Source of the DNA: Actinoplanes sp. M2I2
GTDB taxonomy: Bacteria > Actinomycetota > Actinomycetes > Mycobacteriales > Micromonosporaceae
Assembly (NCBI RefSeq): GCF_023544445.1
Contig: NZ_JALPVJ010000004.1
Coordinates: 558,001 to 622,000 of the forward strand
DNA length: 64,000 nucleotides
Direction of reading: 5' to 3'
Shown here: positions 58,815-64,000 of the stretch, in pieces
Position numbering within the stretch: the first letter of the stretch is position 1
Layout of the letters: each line of letters opens with the position of its first letter
Notes under the pieces: model-generated
The model's database searches: none
Told to the model about the DNA's origin: nothing
The model's input: only the letters and a program-made list of their open reading frames with translations
Position numbers and translations under genes: made by a program

Positions 58815-59591
58815 ATGGATGAGCCACCCATCGGCGACGTGTTCGGCGAGATGATCAAAGATGCGTACGCGGTGCACACCGGCGTGGGGCCGCGGCCGCT
58901 CGCCGGCGGACGGGTGCCCCGGCCGGTCATCGAGGTGATCGAGCGTGACGACGGGCTGATCAACGGGGCGCCGGCCGATCACTACCTGGCCGAGCCCGGC
59001 CAGTGGCAACCGCACGACCACCGCGCGCTGCGCCTGTGCCGTGGGCACGTTCTCGACATCGGTGTCGGGGCCGGGCGCACGGCCCTCGAGCTGCAGCGCC
59101 GGGGCATGGCCGTGACCGGCCTGGACACGTCGGCCGGAGCCATCGCGATCGCCCGGGCGCGCGGGCTGCGGGACACCGTTCTCAACACCGTCGACGCGTA
59201 CGCCTCGGCGAGCGCGCGCTACGACACCTTCCTGCTGCTCGGCAACAACCTCGGTCTGCTCGAGAGCGCGCAACGGGCTCCCGTCCTGCTCGACGCGCTG
59301 GCCCGCCTGGCCAACCCGGGCGCGCGCCTCATCGCGCAGGGCACCGACCCGTACGGCACCACCGATCCCGTGCACGTCAGCTATCACCGGCGCAACCGGG
59401 AGCGGGGCCGGCTCGGCGGGCAGTTGCGACTGCGGCTGCGCTACCGCCTGCTGGCCACCGAGTGGTTCGACTATCTGAACTGCTCGCCCGCCGAGCTGCA
59501 GACGCTGCTGGCCGGCAGCCGGTGGCGCCTGAAAGCCATCGACGACATCGACCGTCCGTACTACGTTGCGGTGATGGAGCTGACGGAGTGA
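58815..59591 (+). CDS. SAM-dependent methyltransferase
   Basis: A 258-residue class I methyltransferase. The SAM motif is VLDIGVGAGRTALELQRRG near residues 78-96, followed by GLDTSAGAIAIAR and TFLLLGNNLGLLES. ATG 58815 has AAGGG upstream. Substrate unknown. Its stop overlaps the kptA start (GTGA), so it is co-translated with an RNA 2'-phosphotransferase, which hints at a nucleic-acid or nucleotide substrate; that is inference only. Confidence 0.88.
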   Translation: MDEPPIGDVFGEMIKDAYAVHTGVGPRPLAGGRVPRPVIEVIERDDGLINGAPADHYLAEPGQWQPHDHRALRLCRGHVLDIGVGAGRTALELQRRGMAVTGLDTSAGAIAIARARGLRDTVLNTVDAYASASARYDTFLLLGNNLGLLESAQRAPVLLDALARLANPGARLIAQGTDPYGTTDPVHVSYHRRNRERGRLGGQLRLRLRYRLLATEWFDYLNCSPAELQTLLAGSRWRLKAIDDIDRPYYVAVMELTE

Positions 59592-60154
59592 CCGCGCTGA
59601 CCCGGGACCAGGTGCGGATCAGCCGGCGGATAGCTCTCGTGCTGCGGCACCGGCCCGACGCGGCCGGTCTGACCCTCGACGCGAACGGCTGGGTGCCGGT
59701 CGGCGACCTGCTCGCCGCGCTGGAGATCTCGCGCGACCAGCTCGACGCGGTCGTCGAGCACAACGACAAGTCGCGCTTCGCCATCGCCCGCCGGGACGAC
59801 GGCGCCGACTGGATCCGGGCCAGTCAGGGGCACTCCCGCCGGGTGGCTGTCGACCTGGACCTGCCGCCCGCCGATCCGCCGCCCGTGCTCTATCACGGCA
59901 CGCCCCGGATCAACCTCGCGTCGATCATGAGTGAAGGGCTGCGGTCGCGCAGCCGCCACCACGTGCACCTCTCCGTGGACGTGCCGACCGCCCTGGTCGT
60001 CGGCCGCCGCCGCTCGGCCGACGTGGCCGTCCTGCGGGTGGCCGCCGGCGAGATGGCGGCGGCCGGGCACGTGTTCCACCTCAGCGCCAACAGGGTCTGG
60101 CTGACTACCGAAGTGCCGTCGAGGTACCTCCTGCCAGAACGGACAAATCCGTAA
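59588..60154 (+). CDS. kptA: RNA 2'-phosphotransferase (Tpt1/KptA)
   Basis: KptA/Tpt1 transfers a 2'-phosphate from RNA to NAD+, giving ADP-ribose-1'',2''-cyclic phosphate. The 188 residues show the full Tpt1 set: SRRIALVLRHRPDAAGL, ANGWVPVGDLL, the YHGT NAD loop, the IMSEGL and HVHLSVD segments. GTG 59588 lies in the stop of the methyltransferase. Together with pnkp/hen1 this is a second RNA-end-processing gene in the window. Substrate in bacteria is not established. Confidence 0.95.
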   Translation: MTALTRDQVRISRRIALVLRHRPDAAGLTLDANGWVPVGDLLAALEISRDQLDAVVEHNDKSRFAIARRDDGADWIRASQGHSRRVAVDLDLPPADPPPVLYHGTPRINLASIMSEGLRSRSRHHVHLSVDVPTALVVGRRRSADVAVLRVAAGEMAAAGHVFHLSANRVWLTTEVPSRYLLPERTNP

Positions 60155-60215
60155 CGTTCGGTCTCCACAATGGCCGTACGTCACGGTGCCGCGCACCCGC
60201 CGTTAGCGTGGGGGC

Positions 60216-60782
60216 ATGGCGAGGATCAACCGGCGTCAGCTGACGAATCTCCTCGGTGCGCTCGGTGTCGTCGCCACCCTCGGCGGTCTGGCCTTCGGGC
60301 TGCCGGCGATCGACCGGTCGCTCCCGGCCGAGCGGGCGGTCCCCGACGGCCGGCCCTATCCGGTCGGCGCCGGGGTGACCGTCGTGCCGCCGCGCGGCGC
60401 CACCGTCGACGTGACCGGCACGAGACCCGGCGACTCCGAGGGAACGGTTCTCTTCCGTCTCGGACCGGTGCGCTATGCGATCGCCGTCCGGCCGTTCCGG
60501 GGCGACCTCGCCGCGGCGGCCGAGCGCCTGCGGAAGCGAATCGTCGACACGACCGGTTACCAGGTCACGAGCGCGCAGCTGACCGTGGGCACGGCCGGTG
60601 GGCTGGCCGGTCTGCAGGGTGGCTACACCGCGCCGGGCCGGGGCGGTCGCTACGCGGTCTTCGTCGACGGCGGCCTCACCATCGAGGTGACGATCAGCGG
60701 CAACGACCTCGACCTCGGCCGCAGCCTGCCGCAGATCGAGGCGAGCACCCGCACCCTGCGGCGCACGGACGAGCCGCGGTGA
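60216..60782 (+). CDS. Membrane-anchored hypothetical protein, 188 aa
   Basis: A 188-residue protein with an N-terminal hydrophobic helix (residues 11-30) and no lipobox, so probably a signal anchor with an extracytoplasmic beta-rich domain. No family recognised. Its stop overlaps the start of the PrsW-like protease gene (GTGA), so the two are co-translated and may act together at the membrane. Confidence 0.8.
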   Translation: MARINRRQLTNLLGALGVVATLGGLAFGLPAIDRSLPAERAVPDGRPYPVGAGVTVVPPRGATVDVTGTRPGDSEGTVLFRLGPVRYAIAVRPFRGDLAAAAERLRKRIVDTTGYQVTSAQLTVGTAGGLAGLQGGYTAPGRGGRYAVFVDGGLTIEVTISGNDLDLGRSLPQIEASTRTLRRTDEPR

Positions 60783-62047
60783 CCGCCTCGGTGGTGCGGC
60801 CGGCCGACGGTTCGCGCGAGGTCGCGCTCGTCCGGGTGCCCGCGTTCTGGGTGGTGCTCGCCGTGCTGGTGGCCGGCGGGCTGTGGATGGCCCGGCTGGC
60901 GGGAGAGTTCTTCACCTCGTACCCGAAGGCGACGGCCCTCTCGCTGCTGCTCTTCGCGTTGCTGGCCGTGCCCTTCTGGCTCTTCGTGGCCGAGCTCGAC
61001 TTCTTCGAGCGGGAGCCGACCCGGCTGCTGGTGCTGGCGTTCGCCTGGGGCGGGCTGGTGGCGACCACGGTGTCGATCCCCGGCGGCGTCGCCCTCGAGG
61101 ACCTCGTCGCCAAACTCGGCTCACCCGGCCTGGCCGCGAGTTGGGGCGCCGCCCTCGCCGGGCCCTCGGTCGAGGAGATCGCCAAGACGCTCGGCGTGGT
61201 GGCTATCGTGCTGATCGCCCGCGCCCAGGTGAACAGCGTGCTCGACGGCGTCGTCTACGGCGCGATGGTCGGGCTGGGGTTCCAGATCGCCGAGGACATC
61301 GTGTTCGCCGTCGGGGCGGTGGCCCTGGCCGGACAGGGCGACCAGCTGCAGCCGGTGATCGCGACCTTCCTGCTGCGCGGCTTCCTCGGCGGCATCTGGA
61401 GCCACACGCTCTTCAGCGCGCTGGCCGGGGCCGGCATCGGCTATCTGGTGGTGAGCCGGGAACGGGGGCGGCCGCACCGGATGGGCGTCGCGGTGCTGGC
61501 CGTGTTCGGCGCCTGGGCCTCACATGTGCTCTGGAACGCGCCGCTGTTCGTCGACGGGCTGGGCAACGGGGTTTTGGCGTTGCTCGGTGTGCTGCTGATC
61601 AAAGGCCTGCCGCCGCTGCTGCTGATCCTGTTGCTGGTGCGGCACGCGCACGACCGGGAGGCCGACTACTACGTCGGCCGGCTGGCCACCCTGCCCGATC
61701 CGGCGCTGGTCACCCCGGGCGAGCTGGAGGCGCTCCGGTCGGGGTCGCGGCGGGCGTCCGCGCGCCGGCTGGCCGCCGATCGGGCCGGGCGTACGGCGGC
61801 GGCGGCCGTCCGCCGGTTGCAGCGCGCCCAGGCCCGGCTGGCGGTCGAGCTCAGCCGAGCGGACGCGGGATCGACCGCCTCCTGGGAGGCGGCCGTCCGC
61901 GAGCAGCGGGCGGTGCTGCGACAGCTCGGACACGCCGAGGCCGTCGCCGGTCGGGTCTCCTGGCGGCACAGAGCGGAAACGGTCGTCACCACGGTCGTGG
62001 CGATCGCCGTCCTCTGGGTCGCCCTGAGCGCACTGGGCGGAGCCTGA
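60779..62047 (+). CDS. PrsW-family intramembrane metalloprotease
   Basis: A 422-residue polytopic protein with about nine helices. It carries the PrsW/CPBP-type active-site motifs: PSVEEIAKTLG (EExxK), GFQIAEDIVF, a His in WSHTLFSALAGAGIG and HVLWNAP. PrsW proteases cut anti-sigma factors in the membrane. The C-terminal part after residue 310 holds a long helical, Arg/Ala-rich cytoplasmic coil and a final hydrophobic helix. Partner is the anchored protein encoded just upstream, a candidate substrate or regulator (inference). Confidence 0.9.
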   Translation: MTASVVRPADGSREVALVRVPAFWVVLAVLVAGGLWMARLAGEFFTSYPKATALSLLLFALLAVPFWLFVAELDFFEREPTRLLVLAFAWGGLVATTVSIPGGVALEDLVAKLGSPGLAASWGAALAGPSVEEIAKTLGVVAIVLIARAQVNSVLDGVVYGAMVGLGFQIAEDIVFAVGAVALAGQGDQLQPVIATFLLRGFLGGIWSHTLFSALAGAGIGYLVVSRERGRPHRMGVAVLAVFGAWASHVLWNAPLFVDGLGNGVLALLGVLLIKGLPPLLLILLLVRHAHDREADYYVGRLATLPDPALVTPGELEALRSGSRRASARRLAADRAGRTAAAAVRRLQRAQARLAVELSRADAGSTASWEAAVREQRAVLRQLGHAEAVAGRVSWRHRAETVVTTVVAIAVLWVALSALGGA

Positions 62048-62056
62048 GGCGTCGCT

Positions 62057-62305
62057 CTAGACGACGGGCGGGTGCCCGCCGTCGCCGTCGACGATCTGGT
62101 CGGGGTTCCCGTCCTCGTCGAGATCGACCATCGTGATGTCGACCTTGCCGTCGCCGTCGGTGTCGAACTGGAACAGATCAGGCTTGCCGTCCCCGTCGGT
62201 GTCGGACACCCACACGTCGGGCTTGCCGTCGCCGTTGGCGTCCTGGGCGATCAGGTCGACACGGTCGTTCCCGCGTGTCTCGACAGTCTCCTGCGGCTCG
62301 GTCAT
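62057..62305 (-). CDS. Small protein with tandem Asp/Gly calcium-type repeats
   Basis: An 82-residue very acidic protein from ATG 62305 with GGGAGG upstream. From residue 20 it has four imperfect 12-13-residue units of the form Asp-(Ala/Thr)-(Asn/Asp)-Gly-Asp-Gly-Lys-(Pro/Val)-Asp, the spacing of thrombospondin type 3 or dockerin-like calcium sites. There is no signal peptide, so it would bind ions inside the cell unless exported otherwise. It ends 10 bp from the convergent protease gene. Function unknown. Confidence 0.85.
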   Translation of the reverse strand: MTEPQETVETRGNDRVDLIAQDANGDGKPDVWVSDTDGDGKPDLFQFDTDGDGKVDITMVDLDEDGNPDQIVDGDGGHPPVV

Positions 62306-62399
62306 CAGGCCTCCCGGCATATCGCGTACATGGTCGCAGGGAAGAGTAAGACCCAAGTCACAGCGCCGCGAGCCGAGTGACGCCGGTAACGTTCATCGA

Positions 62400-62819
62400 A
62401 TGGACATAGCGGCCGACAGCGTGCAGGAGCTCCTCACCGCCGGGGGTGGCGGGTCGCTCGGCGAGCGGATGGGCATCCAGCTCAGCGAGGCCTCCGCGGA
62501 ACGGGTCGTCGGCACCATGCCGGTGGAGGGCAACACCCAGCCGTACGGGTTGCTGCACGGCGGCGCGTCGTGCGTGCTGGCCGAGACGCTGGGCTCGGTG
62601 GGGGCGGTCATGCACGGGCAGACCGTCGACCGGCCGTTCGCGGTGGGCGTCGACATCAATGCCACGCACCACAAGTCCGCGCGTTCCGGCGTCGTCACCG
62701 GCGTGGCCACCCCGGTGCACCGCGGGCGCACGATGGCGACGTACGAGATCGTGATCACCGATGACAGCGGCGAACGCGTCTGTACGGCCCGCATCACCTG
62801 CCTGCTCCGCGGAGCCTGA
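62400..62819 (+). CDS. PaaI/hotdog-fold acyl-CoA thioesterase
   Basis: A 139-residue hotdog thioesterase from ATG 62400. The family signature YGLLHGGASCVLAETLGSVGA includes the HGG loop and the catalytic Glu. The last strand is YEIVITDDSGERVCTARITCLLR. Members hydrolyse phenylacetyl-, hydroxybenzoyl- or dihydroxynaphthoyl-CoA; which one here is unknown. Confidence 0.92.
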   Translation: MDIAADSVQELLTAGGGGSLGERMGIQLSEASAERVVGTMPVEGNTQPYGLLHGGASCVLAETLGSVGAVMHGQTVDRPFAVGVDINATHHKSARSGVVTGVATPVHRGRTMATYEIVITDDSGERVCTARITCLLRGA

Positions 62820-62871
62820 ATTTTCCGGTCCCGACAGGCAGACCTTGACCGTTCCACGTACCTTCTTTCTC

Positions 62872-63261
62872 GTGACCGAGGTACCACAGCACGCTATCGA
62901 CGACGCGGCACTCGTGCTTCGGAGTGCGCTGAGCGGCGACAGTGACGCGGTGGTCGGCACGTTCGACTCGGTCGTCGACCGCTCGGGCATCGTCGGGGCC
63001 TATGACGTCGCCTGGTGCCTGGCCGCGACGATGGTCGGGCAGATTCCGTCGGGCGGCGCGTGGACGCTCGACTTCCCCGGCATCGACGACGCGCGGTACG
63101 ACAAGCGCTGGGTCGCCCGGTTCGTCAGCGCGTATGTGAACGGGGACATCCCCACCGGGGAGGCCCTGTTCGGCGCCGCGATCGCCGACGGGCAGCTGCC
63201 CGACTGCCTGCTCGCCCTGGCCGGCTCGACGGTGGCGACGCTGCGCCACCGCGCCGCCTGA
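62872..63261 (+). CDS. Hypothetical protein, 129 aa
   Basis: A 129-residue acidic soluble protein from GTG 62872. Composition and third-position bias support coding. It contains GAYDVAWCLAATMVGQI and WTLDFPGIDDARYDKRWVARFVSAY. No domain recognised. It lies 52 bp after the thioesterase gene on the same strand and may be co-transcribed. Confidence 0.75.
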   Translation: MTEVPQHAIDDAALVLRSALSGDSDAVVGTFDSVVDRSGIVGAYDVAWCLAATMVGQIPSGGAWTLDFPGIDDARYDKRWVARFVSAYVNGDIPTGEALFGAAIADGQLPDCLLALAGSTVATLRHRAA

Positions 63262-63302
63262 TCCGTCGGCGTCCTCAGCCGAGATTCAGCGTCCTTCGAG
63301 AT

Positions 63303-63611
63303 TCAGCGCCCTTTGAGATAGAGCGCCTTGGCGTACTGGGCGGTCGCGGCCTCGTTGTACATCGACGCGAGCGACATGTAGAACTCGTGGTCGGCCAGCG
63401 CCGACTGGGCCTGCGACGTGCTCTTCCAGCGGATGGCCGCGTCGACCTCGGAGAGACCCCGGGCCTTGAACTGCCGGCGCATCGCCATCCGGCCGGACCG
63501 GAACACCTCCTGAGCCTCCTCGGCGTTCTTCATCGCGGCGAAGGCCTTTTCACTGAGCGCTTCCGCCATGCTCCAGGCCGCCTGCTCGGCCGCGTTCGTG
63601 AATGTCAGCAC
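63303..63611 (-). CDS. Hypothetical helical protein, 102 aa
   Basis: A 102-residue, almost all-helical protein from GTG 63611, 6 nt after GGAGGAGG. It is Ala/Glu/Met-rich (AAWSMAEALSEKAFAAMKNAEEAQEVFRSG) with a basic middle. The in-frame GTG at 63626 overlaps the ribosome site. No family recognised. Confidence 0.75.
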   Translation of the reverse strand: MLTFTNAAEQAAWSMAEALSEKAFAAMKNAEEAQEVFRSGRMAMRRQFKARGLSEVDAAIRWKSTSQAQSALADHEFYMSLASMYNEAATAQYAKALYLKGR

Positions 63612-63718
63612 GCCGTCCTCCTCCACCCGCCGGACCCCTTGACGCCCTGCAGCTCACTCTTATCGACCGCACAGCGCGCTTCAAGGCCTGGGCCGGTGCC
63701 CGGTTCGGCAGATGGGTG

Positions 63719-64000
63719 TCAGACCGTGGCCACCACTGGAGCCGGGGCGGGCTGGCGGAGGTCGCCGCGACGCAGGCCGCGGACTGTGCGGGTGGCGACG
63801 ACGGCCCAGGCCGTGACCAGGACACCGAAGAGCAGGACAGCGAGCCCGGTGAGCACGGGCGAGCCGGTTCGGGCGGCCAGTCCGCCGGTGGCGGTCACCA
63901 CCGTGCCGACCGGGAAGGTGAAGCTCCACCAGGTCAGCGAGAACGGCAGTCCGGTCCGCGCGGTCCGCACGGTGATCGCCGCCGCGAGCGCCGCCCAGAA
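63719..64000 (-). CDS. TDT/SLAC1-family transporter, C-terminal part (cut by window edge)
   Basis: The last 94 codons of a minus-strand gene that continues past base 64000. The visible part has the family's terminal helices, PFSLTWWSFTFPVGTVVTA and VLLFGVLVTAWAVVATR, as in TehA/SSU1-like tellurite-resistance/dicarboxylate transporters. The cytoplasmic end is Arg/Pro-rich. N-terminus not seen, so substrate and start cannot be judged. Confidence 0.8.
   Translation of the reverse strand, partial: FWAALAAAITVRTARTGLPFSLTWWSFTFPVGTVVTATGGLAARTGSPVLTGLAVLLFGVLVTAWAVVATRTVRGLRRGDLRQPAPAPVVATV

Overview
The window is a high-GC actinobacterial chromosome segment with no mobile element, CRISPR array, tRNA or rRNA that I can see. 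GC-rich third positions, frequent GTG starts, HspR control of dnaK and clpB, bldC, a DUF3073 gene and a DUF3151 gene all point to Actinobacteria. The proline- and glycine-rich membrane proteins and the gene order suggest Micromonosporaceae, Actinoplanes-like, but that placement is inference from memory. Two stretches keep old gene order: DedA, fba, DUF3151, purA (as in mycobacteria) and purF, purM, DUF3073, valine dehydrogenase, bldC (as in Streptomyces).

Left part (1-22.4 kb). A 15-bp repeat tract overlaps a broken hydrophobic reading frame at the left edge. It is followed by a conserved hypothetical gene and two overlapping dynamin-like GTPase genes on the minus strand. The chaperone operon dnaK-grpE-dnaJ-hspR follows, and clpB lies 4 kb away; both have an HspR box (HAIR) at their promoter, so repressor and both targets are in one window. 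Between them, on the minus strand, are a KhtT/KhtU-like potassium antiporter pair and a SET-family efflux transporter. After clpB come two paralogous four-helix membrane proteins with Gly/Tyr/Gln-rich tails, a 58-bp tandem repeat, a 17-copy 8-bp tandem repeat, and about 1.6 kb of gene-poor DNA.

Middle (22.4-41 kb). An ArsR-type regulator, a class II aldolase and DedA precede a two-gene RNA repair operon, hen1-pnkp (RNA 3'-end methyltransferase and kinase/phosphatase/ligase). Then come an LPITG-anchored surface protein, fba, a LOG-family protein, an ADP-ribosylglycohydrolase, DUF3151, a MinD-like ATPase, a diacylglycerol-kinase-like protein with a Cys cluster, and divergent purA and purD.

Right part (41-64 kb). 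Purine biosynthesis dominates: purB (translationally coupled to an HTH regulator and an MFS exporter), purS-purQ-purL, purF and purM, so seven of the pathway's steps are encoded here with purA and purD. After the purM terminator sits a compact RiPP locus: a radical SAM/SPASM maturase whose 3' end overlaps a 74-residue precursor with an aromatic/Asn-rich core, resembling the multiple-cyclophane AmcB/AmcA type. Then come DUF3073, valine/leucine dehydrogenase, bldC, an F420/FMN oxidoreductase, a methyltransferase coupled to kptA (a second RNA-repair-type gene), a PrsW-like protease, a small Ca-binding-repeat protein, a thioesterase and, cut by the right edge, a TDT-family transporter.
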